From Prochlorococcus sp. AG-463-P14 (GTDB taxonomy: Bacteria; Cyanobacteriota; Cyanobacteriia; PCC-6307; Cyanobiaceae): DNA of 47,058 nt. Positions 19,799 through 27,883 of the stretch are shown here, one piece after another; position 1 is the first letter of the stretch; each line of letters begins with the position of its first letter. Location of the stretch: NCBI GenBank assembly GCA_003209275.1, contig QCRX01000003.1, positions 1 through 47,058 on the forward strand. The letters run 5' to 3'. The notes beneath the pieces were generated by a model, which was not told where the DNA came from, made no database searches, and saw only the letters and a program-made list of their open reading frames with translations. The position numbers and the translations under genes are program-made.

Positions 19799-20829
19799 TT
19801 TTCTTCTTCTGTAAGTTCCCATGCTGCTTGCAAAGCTGCAAGCATGCTTTGTGGCCTTGCAAATCCTTTGCCTGCAATGTCAAAGCCAGTTCCATGGTCC
19901 GGAGACGTTCTTATGAACGGCAAACCTAATGTGGTATTTACTGCCGAGTCGAATGCAATTAATTTGACAGGAATTAATCCTTGATCGTGATATAAAGCCA
20001 AAATGCCGTCAGGCTTATTGTTTACTTCCTCGCCATTCCAGGCTCTGGCTGCTGAAAGCCAACAAGTATCTGGTGGAACAGGGCCTTCTAATCTGATATT
20101 TGGATGATCGGCTCTCCATTCATTAATAACTGGTATCAGCCATTCGATTTCTTCTGTTCCTAGTTGTCCTTTTTCACCTGCATGAGGATTGAGTCCAGCG
20201 ATAGAAAGATTTGGGTTTGATTTAAATCTTTGACAGAATGAAAGTAAAGTATTTAATTTTGAAAGAATTAGTTCAGGATTTAACGCTTGAGAAACTTCTT
20301 CGAGAGGGATGTGTGTTGTTGCTAGAAGAGTATTGAATCTCCAATTACATTTCGGTGACTTAGCAGTAAACAGCATTGATACTTTTTTAGTTTTTGTAAG
20401 CTCCGCAAGTAGTTCTGTTTGGCCAGGGTAATCGTGACCTGCTTCATTCCATGCGTGTTTTGCTATTGGAGCAGTAACAAGAGCTCTTCCATGCCCTTTG
20501 ATTAAGAAATTGGTTGCATGAATTAGTGAACGAAAACTAGCTTCTCCTGTTTCAGCATTTGGATGTCCTGGATCAAGATTGCCTTGTAAGGGAAGGTCTT
20601 CGATCTCTAAGTCTTTTGGATTGGCTAATTGAGTAATTCCCTTAGCCTTCAGTTCGGAATAGATCAAATGAATGTGTTGCTCACTACCAACTAACAGGGG
20701 TTGCATTTTCTTTGGCAAACGTAATGATCCAAGTGCTTTGAGGGTTACTTCAATCCCTATCCCAGCAGGATCACCCATAGCAATCACCACCCGGTGTTTG
20801 CCTAAAGAAAATTGATTTGGTATTTCCAT
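19795..20829 (-). CDS. pdxA: 4-hydroxythreonine-4-phosphate dehydrogenase
   Basis: PdxA is an NAD-dependent metalloenzyme of the DXP-dependent pyridoxal phosphate pathway. The 344-residue protein has AMGDPAGIGIEVTLKAL at the N-terminus, the metal-binding histidines in HDYPGQTELLAEL and GLNPHAGEKGQLG, and ALYHDQGLIPVK plus FIRTSPDHGTGFDIAG near the end. All are PdxA signatures. The start codon overlaps head-to-head with the start of the divergent small gene at 20828. Confidence 0.94.
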   Translation of the reverse strand: MEIPNQFSLGKHRVVIAMGDPAGIGIEVTLKALGSLRLPKKMQPLLVGSEQHIHLIYSELKAKGITQLANPKDLEIEDLPLQGNLDPGHPNAETGEASFRSLIHATNFLIKGHGRALVTAPIAKHAWNEAGHDYPGQTELLAELTKTKKVSMLFTAKSPKCNWRFNTLLATTHIPLEEVSQALNPELILSKLNTLLSFCQRFKSNPNLSIAGLNPHAGEKGQLGTEEIEWLIPVINEWRADHPNIRLEGPVPPDTCWLSAARAWNGEEVNNKPDGILALYHDQGLIPVKLIAFDSAVNTTLGLPFIRTSPDHGTGFDIAGKGFARPQSMLAALQAAWELTEEEN

Positions 20830-21025
20830 GTTGCGTTGGTTACTTTTTGGTTTGTTGCTCTACGGCACAGGGGTTGGTTTGCGCTCAGGATGGATTGAAG
20901 TGCATTGGAGTCAAATGTTTCATGAAGTTGGATTTGCTGATGTTGATCCTGAAAAACCCATGAATTGGTCTGAATTCATTCTTGAAAGGTTTGATGTTGA
21001 GAGTTCAAAACCTTTGCGCCAATAA
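20828..21025 (+). CDS. Short membrane protein of unknown function
   Basis: The 65-residue product has an N-terminal hydrophobic segment (LRWLLFGLLLYGTGVGL) and a soluble, acidic remainder with a WSEFILERFDV motif. I do not recognise a family, but codon use looks normal and the composition (Trp, His and Asp in a patterned order) is unlike that of noise ORFs. The start ATG is the complement partner of the pdxA start (CATG). The 3' end overlaps the epimerase-like gene by 50 bases on the other strand, which lowers confidence. Confidence 0.6.
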   Translation: MLRWLLFGLLLYGTGVGLRSGWIEVHWSQMFHEVGFADVDPEKPMNWSEFILERFDVESSKPLRQ

Positions 21026-21932
21026 TTTCAGAGGATGTTGCCTGAAGTTGGATTAAACAATCTTGAAGGCCAGATTGATAGTCGGGGTGCATTAATGAAT
21101 AGCCAAGTTCTTTGCATAGCAATTGATTACTGACTCTGCGATTTTCTTCCCAGAATGACAGTGCCATTGCACTCATTTGTTTTGCAGCAACTTCAAATGA
21201 TTCAACTGGTGGTAGAGAATGCCCAAGAAGAGAAGCTGCATATTCAAGTACTTTGATGTTCGATGTTGGTTTGTTGTCAGTCACATTTATGATATTTGGT
21301 CTTACTCCTTTTGCTGCCAAGTTTATTAGGTGCATAGTTGCACCTGCGATGTCATCGATATGAATTCTCGAGAACACTTGCCCAGGTTTATCAACCATTT
21401 TGCTTTTTCCTGCTCGAATACTTTCTAGAGCTGATCTCCCTGGTCCGTAAATCCCTGGTAGTCGAAGAATTTGCAAAGGTATATCTAACTTTTGCCACGC
21501 TTTTTCGCAAGCAAGTCGACGTTTACTCCTGTTTTGTTGAGGGCTTGGTTGTTTTTTTTCTGTGACCCACTCTCCTTGGCAATCTCCATAAACTCCCGTC
21601 GTTGAAAGGTATCCAACCCATTGAAGAGGCATTTTTTCGAATTCTTTGCCTAGAAGGGGTATGACGGGATCATCTCCATTAGTTGCTGGTGGAATACAGC
21701 TGATGAGATGAGTGACTTCTTTTAAGTCTTCTGGAGAAGGAATCCTTTGAGTTGTACTGTCGAAAAGGACGTCTGCGCCTGGACTTTCGAGCTTTCGCCT
21801 ACTACAAAGAACAACTGCCCCAAGGCCTCTGGCTACAGATGCGATGTGCTGTCCACTGAAACCACCACCTAGTACCAAGAGCTTTGAGTTGGGGGGCAAT
21901 GCAGGGCACCGCTTGACAAGTTCTGTCAGCAT
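20976..21932 (-). CDS. NAD-dependent epimerase/dehydratase family protein
   Basis: This 318-residue protein is an extended short-chain dehydrogenase/epimerase-like protein resembling YeeZ-type enzymes. The N-terminal dinucleotide-binding motif is LVLGGGFSGQHIA. A YLSTTGVYGDCQG segment corresponds to the catalytic Ser/Thr-Tyr region, and LRLPGIYGPGRSAL and SRIHIDDIAGA are conserved in the family. The substrate is unknown. It is co-directional with pdxA, but the 65-residue gene on the opposite strand lies between their coding parts. Confidence 0.85.
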   Translation of the reverse strand: MLTELVKRCPALPPNSKLLVLGGGFSGQHIASVARGLGAVVLCSRRKLESPGADVLFDSTTQRIPSPEDLKEVTHLISCIPPATNGDDPVIPLLGKEFEKMPLQWVGYLSTTGVYGDCQGEWVTEKKQPSPQQNRSKRRLACEKAWQKLDIPLQILRLPGIYGPGRSALESIRAGKSKMVDKPGQVFSRIHIDDIAGATMHLINLAAKGVRPNIINVTDNKPTSNIKVLEYAASLLGHSLPPVESFEVAAKQMSAMALSFWEENRRVSNQLLCKELGYSLMHPDYQSGLQDCLIQLQATSSEIIGAKVLNSQHQTFQE

Positions 21933-22009
21933 GAGTACAAATGTATCATCTAATGGATTTTGTTATGGCAAGTTCTTGTTTACGGGTTGCTAGCCCTTCT
22001 TTCATCATC

Positions 22010-22186
22010 ATGCCTCGCAGCCGCGCGATTCGATTATTTGGTAAGCGATATAAAGCATGGAATTTGAGTTTTCTTATTCCTTTTGCATTTATGGTTTTTG
22101 CAGTTTTCACTGCACCCGAAAGTCCAGAGCAATTGGCATCGATTTGTGAAAGGCATAACCCTATCTTGGCTTGCCAAGTGTGGTGA
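22010..22186 (+). CDS. Short conserved-type membrane protein
   Basis: This gene encodes a 58-residue protein with one membrane helix (LSFLIPFAFMVFAVF) and a short tail with two cysteines (ASICERHNPILACQVW). The frame is open upstream to 21941, but ATG 22010 (PRSRAIRLFGKRYKAW) places a positively charged N-terminus before the helix, as expected for insertion. The function is unknown. It lies between the epimerase-like gene (divergent) and the HNH gene (convergent, 3-base gap). Confidence 0.6.
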   Translation: MPRSRAIRLFGKRYKAWNLSFLIPFAFMVFAVFTAPESPEQLASICERHNPILACQVW

Positions 22187-22189
22187 TTT

Positions 22190-22603
22190 TTAAGCAGCCT
22201 GTAGCAAAGTTATTCTTTCATCCGTAGTTGTAGCAATGTTTGATTCTGGATTTATGCTACTGGGATTTGCCCATTGCAATAATCTCAAGGCTAAACGTAG
22301 ATCACCATCCATCCATGCTCTTATAGCCATGGCACGGCGAGGATCATAAAAACGTTGACGTCGATACCAATCAAAAGCTTCTGTGTCTGACTTATCTCCA
22401 TTACATGACAGGCAGGCAGGGACACAGTTTTCTGTAATGCTTACACCTCCTCTACTGCGAGGCAAAATATGATCAATAGACTCGGAAGGATTGCCACAAT
22501 AGATGCAGCTTTTACCGGTATATGTGTGTAGTGACTGTCGCCATCTTCGGACACGTAATTTGGGACATAGATCTTCGAGGAAAACGGCGTCCCTTGATTG
22601 CAT
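22190..22603 (-). CDS. HNH endonuclease
   Basis: This 137-residue protein has a compact HNH nuclease domain in its middle: zinc pair C33/C36 (CIYCG), the first catalytic His in IDHILPRSRGG, Asn59 in TENCVPAC, and the second pair C64/C67 in CLSCNGDKSD. A basic N-terminus (LRVRRWRQSLHTYTGK) may bind DNA. This architecture is the HNH_5-like type that often occurs as a stand-alone gene in cyanobacteria. It is divergent from the SNF2/HARP-like helicase gene, with 173 bases between. Confidence 0.9.
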   Translation of the reverse strand: MQSRDAVFLEDLCPKLRVRRWRQSLHTYTGKSCIYCGNPSESIDHILPRSRGGVSITENCVPACLSCNGDKSDTEAFDWYRRQRFYDPRRAMAIRAWMDGDLRLALRLLQWANPSSINPESNIATTTDERITLLQAA

Positions 22604-22776
22604 CCGAGCGGCTCGGTTAATAGCAGTTTGCCGTGGCTAATCTTGTCGTCAATGTGTTCTATGATTCATTTGACTTAATTGTCACTGTCTTCTTGAGTGC
22701 TTGAGCTGCCTCTTGCAAAGCGTGGATAGGAAAGTAAATTGGTACTTCTCAGATTCTTAGGACTTACATTTCACCA

Positions 22777-24399
22777 GTGCCTAGTTGTGATTTAGACCTT
22801 ACGTCGGCTGGCTTGGTAAAGGTTTCGTTCCCTTTTGATGCGGTTACTGAGGCTCAGTTGAGAAGCATTCGTCCACGTGGACGACGCCTCGCTCAGGGTA
22901 AAGGGTGGACATTTCCTATATCTGCTGTTGGCAAACTTCAGGAGTCTCTTGGTAACCGTTTTTTGATTAGAGATGATTTAGCTCAGTGGTTGGCTTGGCG
23001 CGAGGACTCTCTTCCTGAACTACCTTCCCCTCGCGAATTATTAGCTAATGCGGATTTTGAAGTTGTTTTAAGTGATGGACGTAGACCACTTAAACATCAA
23101 CTGTTAGGAGCTCGATGGCTTGTATCGAGAAGAGCAGGAATTCTTGCGGATGATATGGGACTAGGAAAAACCTTAACCGCTCTTCTTGCTGCTCGTGTTG
23201 TCGTTAGGTCTGTAAAGGCGAAGGTGATGGTTATTGCACCTGTCGGCTTGCACCCTCATTGGCGGAAAGAAGCTCGTTCTTTGGGTATTCACATTGATTT
23301 GCAAAGTTGGTTTCGTTTGCCAATGGATTTACATCCATCGGGCACAGTTTTAATTGTTGATGAAGCACATTTTGCACAGTCTTTGGATGCAAAGCGAACG
23401 CAATGTTTATTGCGATTAGCTCGCCATCCACGTCTTCGATTTATGTGGATGTTAACCGGGACACCAATGAAAAATGGACGTCCCAGTCAGCTTTATCCCC
23501 TTTTGTTAGCCATGGGACACCCTTTGTCATCTGATCAAAGAGCCTTTGAGCAAAAATTTTGTCAAGGATATTGGCAAGATATTCAAGGAAGGCGAGTTTG
23601 GAATTCTAGTGGGGCAAGTCATTTATCTGAATTGAGTCGTTTAATTAGGCCTTTTATCTTGTATCGCAGTAAGCAGAAATTATTAGGATTACCTCCAAAA
23701 ATTCGTGAAGAACATTCTGTTGCTCTTAATTCAAAAGAATTGCTTGGCTTTGATCATCGATTGCAATTAGCGATTGATGATTATCATCATCGTGTAGAAC
23801 AAGGCTTAGCTTGCTCTAACGCTGAGGCTTTGGCAGTCTTGACTGCATTACGGCAAATCTCTGCGGAATTTAAATTGCCTGCAGTTAGTCAGTTAATAAA
23901 AAAATTAAATGAGGAAAAGAAACCTGTTGTGTTGTTTAGTAGCTTTGTTAAACCCTTGCAACTTATTCAGAGTGCTGTTGGAGGTGAGTTGTTAACAGGT
24001 CAGCAGAAATTACAAGAAAGAGAAGACGTTGTGAGTAGGTTTCAAGTAGGCGAAGTTAATTTGATATTAGCTACTTATGGAGCAGGAGGGTTGGGATATA
24101 GTCTACATCGTGCGAGGCATGTGATTTTACTTGAAAGGCCTTGGACACCTGGAGATGTTGAGCAAGCTGAGGATCGTTGTCATCGTTTAGGCATGGATGG
24201 CCCATTGATCAGTCATTGGTTTCAATTAGGATTTGCGGATCAGCTTGTAGATGCCATAGTTGCGAATAAAGCAGAGCTTATTCAACTACTAATGGGTGTT
24301 AGTCGATGTGTCATAAAACGACAATCTATACCAGCTATATTAAGTAAATGTCTACAAAAATCATTTGACGTGGATTTTACAAGACACATGTCTATTTAA
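22777..24399 (+). CDS. SNF2-family helicase with HARP-like N-terminus
   Basis: The 540-residue protein has a SNF2 ATPase core: motif I ADDMGLGKTLTALL near residue 125, motif II VDEAHFAQ near 193, motif III MLTGTPMKNGRPSQ, and the C-terminal helicase lobe with LATYGAGGLGYSLHRARHVI and EQAEDRCHRLGM. The first ~75 residues (VSFPFDAVTEAQL...GKGWTFPISAVGKLQESL) resemble the HARP domain of SMARCAL1-type annealing helicases. Translation starts at GTG 22777. The gene sits divergent from the HNH nuclease. Confidence 0.88.
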   Translation: MPSCDLDLTSAGLVKVSFPFDAVTEAQLRSIRPRGRRLAQGKGWTFPISAVGKLQESLGNRFLIRDDLAQWLAWREDSLPELPSPRELLANADFEVVLSDGRRPLKHQLLGARWLVSRRAGILADDMGLGKTLTALLAARVVVRSVKAKVMVIAPVGLHPHWRKEARSLGIHIDLQSWFRLPMDLHPSGTVLIVDEAHFAQSLDAKRTQCLLRLARHPRLRFMWMLTGTPMKNGRPSQLYPLLLAMGHPLSSDQRAFEQKFCQGYWQDIQGRRVWNSSGASHLSELSRLIRPFILYRSKQKLLGLPPKIREEHSVALNSKELLGFDHRLQLAIDDYHHRVEQGLACSNAEALAVLTALRQISAEFKLPAVSQLIKKLNEEKKPVVLFSSFVKPLQLIQSAVGGELLTGQQKLQEREDVVSRFQVGEVNLILATYGAGGLGYSLHRARHVILLERPWTPGDVEQAEDRCHRLGMDGPLISHWFQLGFADQLVDAIVANKAELIQLLMGVSRCVIKRQSIPAILSKCLQKSFDVDFTRHMSI

Positions 24400-24782
24400 T
24401 AACTATATCTATTTTCATTCTTACTTTGAGAAGGAGCTTCTATTCTTTCGCTGTCAGATTGAGACGCACCAAATAGGTCGCCTAGATAACTTCCACAATC
24501 TTGGTAACTGTTGGGATCTTGCACTACAGCTTCGATGATCATTACTGCACCATGCTTTGGTGAGGTCTTGAACAGGCTGTTTGTTTGACGTTTGATTACC
24601 GCATAGGCCGCCTTCCAACTCACTTCATGATCATTACCACTAGTTCGCATAAAGCAATAAATCTGAGCTCCTTTTTCACCTGTTTCTGGTACTCCTGCAT
24701 GTCCTAAGGAACCCCATAGGCCTGTGAAAAATATGCCAATTACAGTTAGGGGAAGAGAGATCCAATGTCTATTCCGGGTCAT
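24396..24782 (-). CDS. Secreted protein of unknown function
   Basis: The 128-residue product has a signal peptide (LPLTVIGIFFTGLWGSLGHA), then a soluble region with EKGAQIYCFMRTSGNDHEVSWKAAYAVIKRQ and a second cysteine (YQDCGSYLG). These two cysteines could form a disulfide. The tail is low-complexity. I do not recognise a characterised family. Its 3' end overlaps the SNF2 gene by 4 bases (convergent). Confidence 0.65.
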   Translation of the reverse strand: MTRNRHWISLPLTVIGIFFTGLWGSLGHAGVPETGEKGAQIYCFMRTSGNDHEVSWKAAYAVIKRQTNSLFKTSPKHGAVMIIEAVVQDPNSYQDCGSYLGDLFGASQSDSERIEAPSQSKNENRYSY

Positions 24783-24836
24783 GGATGAATTAAAGCATCG
24801 CTTTTAACGTATCTATTCCTTGCTATCTGTCCAGGT

Positions 24837-25353
24837 TTAGGAAGGATTAATTAGACCTGATATTGAAAGGAATTTAACGACCACTGGTAACACAAGAAGA
24901 ACCGTTATGAGCCTTAGGCATCTACAGCAGCAACTGCTGCACCAACTCCAAACTGTGTTCCTACCAAGCTCATTCCACTTATTTCACCAGGCGCTGCCCC
25001 TAGTAGAGATATAACAGGATTAATTCCTAATAAACGGCTACTCCATAAACCTACGACTATTCCTGACAGGACGAGTGTGATTGTTATTAGTACTGCAGGT
25101 TGCCAGAGAGCTTGCAATTCTTTAAGAGACTCTTTGGTGAGACCTGTTCCAATAATAGTGCCGATACCAATTTCAAGTCCTGTTCTGGTGCCTGGCGGCC
25201 ATTCCGCTATTTCAATTTGGCCGCTCATGCTGATGAACCCTGCTCCTAAAAAGCGCCCGCAAAAGGAGCGGCTGGTATACCTGTGCTTAGAGTTATGAGG
25301 CCTATGGTGGCCCTAGCTAAAAGATATATGAATAGGCTCATGAAAGAAGACAT
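24837..25353 (-). pseudogene. AbrB-family membrane protein gene with two frameshifts
   Basis: Read continuously this locus encodes about 168 residues of an AbrB-family (Gneg_AbrB_dup) integral membrane protein. The piece from 25353 gives MSSFMSLFIYLLARATIGLI... and STGIPAAPFAGAF, then hits a stop in a run of five A on the plus strand (25248-25252). One extra base there restores LGAGFISMSG, which joins the middle frame (25228-24914; GTRTGLEIGIGTIIGTGL, LGAAPGEISGMSLVG). That frame ends in VAAVDA plus a stop at 24914-24916. A second one-base shift continues into LRLITVLLVLPVVVKFLS and a natural stop at 24837-24839. Both repairs yield family-like sequence. It could be a decaying gene or a sequencing/assembly error. 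Confidence 0.8.
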
Positions 25354-25474
25354 AAGAATAAAACAATCGTGAATTTCAGTATGATTGTGCTTCTTGTCTT
25401 CGCCAAGGAGTCAAAGAGGCTTGAGCCTTAGGCTTCTATGTGTTGTCATCAGATCAAGCTAGCTATCGTTTACG

Positions 25475-25771
25475 ATGACCACATCATCAACATCTTGTTC
25501 TTTTAGGATTACACGCACTGCAGAAGATCTTGCACAAACTATTACTTCTCTCTCGCAGAGGTTAGTTAAAATAGAGCAGCGTCAAGAAGCTCTTGAGATG
25601 CAATTGGCTGAATATCAGCAAGAGCCACCTGACGAGGAAATGAGGAGACTTGATGGTGTAGAGCAATTACTCAAGGAGTGCCAAGAGCTTTTAGACAGCT
25701 CTTCGCCAATTTCTAATTTGCAAGACACAAATATCTCCGAAGAGGTACAAGATGACTTTTTAGCTGCTTAA
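25475..25771 (+). CDS. Small coiled-coil protein of unknown function
   Basis: This 98-residue protein is mostly charged, with a predicted coiled coil at about residues 17-70 (heptad-like LAQTITSLSQRLVKIEQRQ). It has a Pro/Ser-rich spacer and an acidic C-terminus. No family is recognised. The ATG at 25475 has plausible coding continuity. It heads a row of three short plus-strand genes. Confidence 0.65.
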   Translation: MTTSSTSCSFRITRTAEDLAQTITSLSQRLVKIEQRQEALEMQLAEYQQEPPDEEMRRLDGVEQLLKECQELLDSSSPISNLQDTNISEEVQDDFLAA

Positions 25772-25815
25772 TTCGACATATTGGTGGAAAATAAAAATGA
25801 GATTTCGCAACCATA

Positions 25816-26034
25816 GTGAATTCCATCTCTGATGCTGCAAATATGAATGCATCAATTTTTGATTTAGAGGGTGTTTCGCAAATCCCAAAGGCTTTTTACG
25901 AAGGTGATCATCAGCTTGAAAAGCTTGAATTTGCTTTAGCTATTGCAGAAACTCGAAGAGATCACATAAGGTCGGCTTTTTTGCGAGCCCAGATCTCTGA
26001 TTTAGGTGGCAACCATGAGGAGCCAGGAACGTAA
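25816..26034 (+). CDS. Small protein of unknown function
   Basis: The frame is open from GTG 25816 (72 residues). An in-frame ATG at 25843 would give 63 residues and may be the true start, since the first residues are unremarkable. The protein is helical and charged (QLEKLEFALAIAETRRDHIRSAFLRAQISDL). No family is recognised. It follows the coiled-coil gene by 44 bases and precedes a hairpin at 26076. Confidence 0.55.
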   Translation: MNSISDAANMNASIFDLEGVSQIPKAFYEGDHQLEKLEFALAIAETRRDHIRSAFLRAQISDLGGNHEEPGT

Positions 26035-26075
26035 ATTTTTGGATCTATTCGATGATTGTGATATAGATTTTCTTT

Positions 26076-26093
26076 TGAGGCAGATTTGCCTCA
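26076..26093 (+). terminator. Hairpin downstream of small gene
   Basis: TGAGGCA (26076-26082) and TGCCTCA (26087-26093) form a perfect 7-bp stem with a 4-base loop, followed by TTTATT. This could end transcription of the small genes upstream. The T run is short, so termination strength is unknown. Confidence 0.4.
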
Positions 26094-26165
26094 TTTATTC
26101 CCGAAATTTGTTTCTTATTCGGAATTTACGTTAAGATCGAATGAGAGGGCTTTATCTGCTTAGTT

Positions 26166-26390
26166 TTGACATTTACCCTTGTGAGACCTCCTTCAAAAGT
26201 TAATTCTTTACAAGCTAGAAGAGAAGCTTATTTGAAGGCTGCAGAAGAACATTTTGGTTCCGCTGTGCTTGAGGCGGAAGCCGGAGATCTCAACGCCGCA
26301 GCAATTTTAATTTTGAAAGCTTTGGATCAGGAAAGAAGAGCAGGTATAGTTGGTCCTCAGGTTTTACAGTTGATAAAACCCAGAAGCTGA
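26166..26390 (+). CDS. Small protein of unknown function
   Basis: Up to 74 residues can be read from TTG 26166; GTG 26181 gives 69 residues and is an equally fair start. The protein is alanine-rich and helical (YLKAAEEHFGSAVLEAEAGDLNAAAILILKALDQERRAG), resembling a short TPR-like hairpin. No family is assigned. A 10-bp inverted repeat follows directly after the stop. Confidence 0.6.
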   Translation: MTFTLVRPPSKVNSLQARREAYLKAAEEHFGSAVLEAEAGDLNAAAILILKALDQERRAGIVGPQVLQLIKPRS

Positions 26391-26425
26391 TCTTTAACAC
26401 CTTCTTAAGTCCTTAGTGTTAAAGA
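26391..26425. repeat. 10-bp inverted repeat after the small gene
   Basis: TCTTTAACAC (26391-26400) and GTGTTAAAGA (26416-26425) are perfect inverted repeats around a 15-base loop, starting one base past the stop codon. No T run follows on the plus strand. It could be an mRNA stabilising hairpin, a terminator or a protein-binding site. Confidence 0.5.
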
Positions 26426-26513
26426 TGTATATGATGATGCTATCTTTCTGGGTTGATTTATAGATAATTCAAGGTTTGAATATCTTATATTTTCAATCTT
26501 TTCGTTCACGTAA

Positions 26514-26585
26514 AGCGGGTGACCGGATTCGAACCGGCGACGTCCAGCTTGGGAAGCTGACATTCTACCACTGAATTACACCCGC
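26514..26585 (-). tRNA. tRNA-Gly (anticodon CCC)
   Basis: Read on the minus strand, the 72-base gene begins GCGGGTG (paired with CACCCGC at the 3' end) and has a D-arm with TCAGTGGTAGA. The anticodon loop TTCCCAA lies between paired TCAGC and GCTGG, so the anticodon is CCC, reading GGG glycine codons. The T-arm is CCGGTTCGAATCCGG. The discriminator base is T and no CCA is encoded. It lies alone between a small plus-strand gene and the aminotransferase gene. Confidence 0.93.
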
Positions 26586-26623
26586 ATTTGTTTATGCTAA
26601 TGCAATTCATAATAGCTTTTAGT

Positions 26624-27781
26624 TTAATTTTTTTCATTGAGTACAACTGAGGCTGCTTCAACTCCGGCGCCCATTTTTGACTCAAGCAGATCCAATGAAT
26701 AGAGAGTTGCTTCTATTGCTGCTATTGCTGTGAGAATATCTCGATCATTTACAAAGCCAAGATGCCCGATGCGAAATACTTTTCCTTTCAAATGATCCTG
26801 TCCTCCTGCAAGGAGAATGTCATATTTTTCTTTGACAGCTTTTCTCAATTGTTCAGCATCAATGTTTTTTGGAGCTACTGCTGTGATTGCAGGACTTCCA
26901 CAACCTTTCGCAGAAAAAACTGGCATTCCCATGGCTTGCATTCCAGTTTGAGCAGCTTTGCTATGCCGAGCATGACGTGCATAGATTGCTTCTAGTCCTT
27001 CTGCTTGCATTATTTCTAATGCAGATTCCAGGGCAAAATACAGATTGACTGCAGGAGTAAAAGGGTTGCTATTTTTTTCGGCAGTTTTTTTGTATGGATT
27101 TAGATCCAGATAAAACTTAGGCAAATTAGATTTTTTTTGGAGTTCCCAGGCTCTTTGACTCAGGGCAACAAAACTCAGGCCAGGTGGCATCATGTACCCT
27201 TTTTGAGAACCTGAGGCGATTACATCTAGCCCCCATTTGTCCATAGGGACATTGCAGGCACCAAGGCTGGTAACACAGTCGGCAATGATTATTGCTTTTC
27301 CATGTGCATGTACATATTGGCTAATTGTTTCGAGGTCGTTTAGTACTCCTGTAGAAGTCTCTGAGTGAGTAATTATTACTGCTTGGATTTGTTTGTTCTT
27401 GTCTGCTTCTAAGGCTCTTCTAAAAGCCTCAGGATCGAGAGCTTCTCCCCAGTTGGCTTTTATGACTTCAACATCAATTTCATACGCTTTGGCCACTTTT
27501 ACCCACCGTTCGCCGAACTTTCCATTACTACCGCAGAGAACTTTATCTCCTTTGCTCAAAGTGTTGATAATTCCAGCTTCCATAGCAGCAGTGCCACTAC
27601 CAGTGATTGTGAGTACATCATGTTTTGTTTGATGGAGCCATTGGAGTTGCTCCGATGTTTTGCTGACAATTGCTTGAAACTCTGTACTTCGATGACCAAT
27701 GGGGTGTTGACCCAAGGATTTCAGTACAGTTTCTGGCACTGGGGTTGGCCCAGGGATCATCAGGGTTAGTTTGTCCTGCAT
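26624..27781 (-). CDS. Class V aminotransferase, serine/alanine-glyoxylate type
   Basis: This 385-residue PLP enzyme is a serine- or alanine-glyoxylate aminotransferase (COG0075), used in photorespiratory glyoxylate metabolism. The N-terminus is LMIPGPTPVPETVL, with HRSTEF. The PLP-binding lysine lies in SGSQKGYMMPPG, and IADCVTSLGA matches the conserved aspartate region. Older annotations call relatives the soluble hydrogenase small subunit. The frame opens at GTG 27796, but ATG 27781 is preceded by GGAG and starts at the family N-terminus. Confidence 0.9.
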   Translation of the reverse strand: MQDKLTLMIPGPTPVPETVLKSLGQHPIGHRSTEFQAIVSKTSEQLQWLHQTKHDVLTITGSGTAAMEAGIINTLSKGDKVLCGSNGKFGERWVKVAKAYEIDVEVIKANWGEALDPEAFRRALEADKNKQIQAVIITHSETSTGVLNDLETISQYVHAHGKAIIIADCVTSLGACNVPMDKWGLDVIASGSQKGYMMPPGLSFVALSQRAWELQKKSNLPKFYLDLNPYKKTAEKNSNPFTPAVNLYFALESALEIMQAEGLEAIYARHARHSKAAQTGMQAMGMPVFSAKGCGSPAITAVAPKNIDAEQLRKAVKEKYDILLAGGQDHLKGKVFRIGHLGFVNDRDILTAIAAIEATLYSLDLLESKMGAGVEAASVVLNEKN

Positions 27782-27883
27782 GTTCTCCAGGATCACAAGC
27801 TTTCTCTTTCAAAATTAGCCTGACAGGTTCCTTTTATCGTTAATTCTTCTCCGAGTTTTAGGGGTTTCACACTGCCCGTATGG

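Noticed and set aside
22190-24399. HNH and SNF2 genes as a phage-defence island
   Set aside because: There are no companion defence genes, toxins or mobile-element signs nearby, and both look like DNA-maintenance genes.
26514-26585. tRNA-Gly as a phage or island attachment site
   Set aside because: There is no integrase and no partial tRNA repeat in the window.
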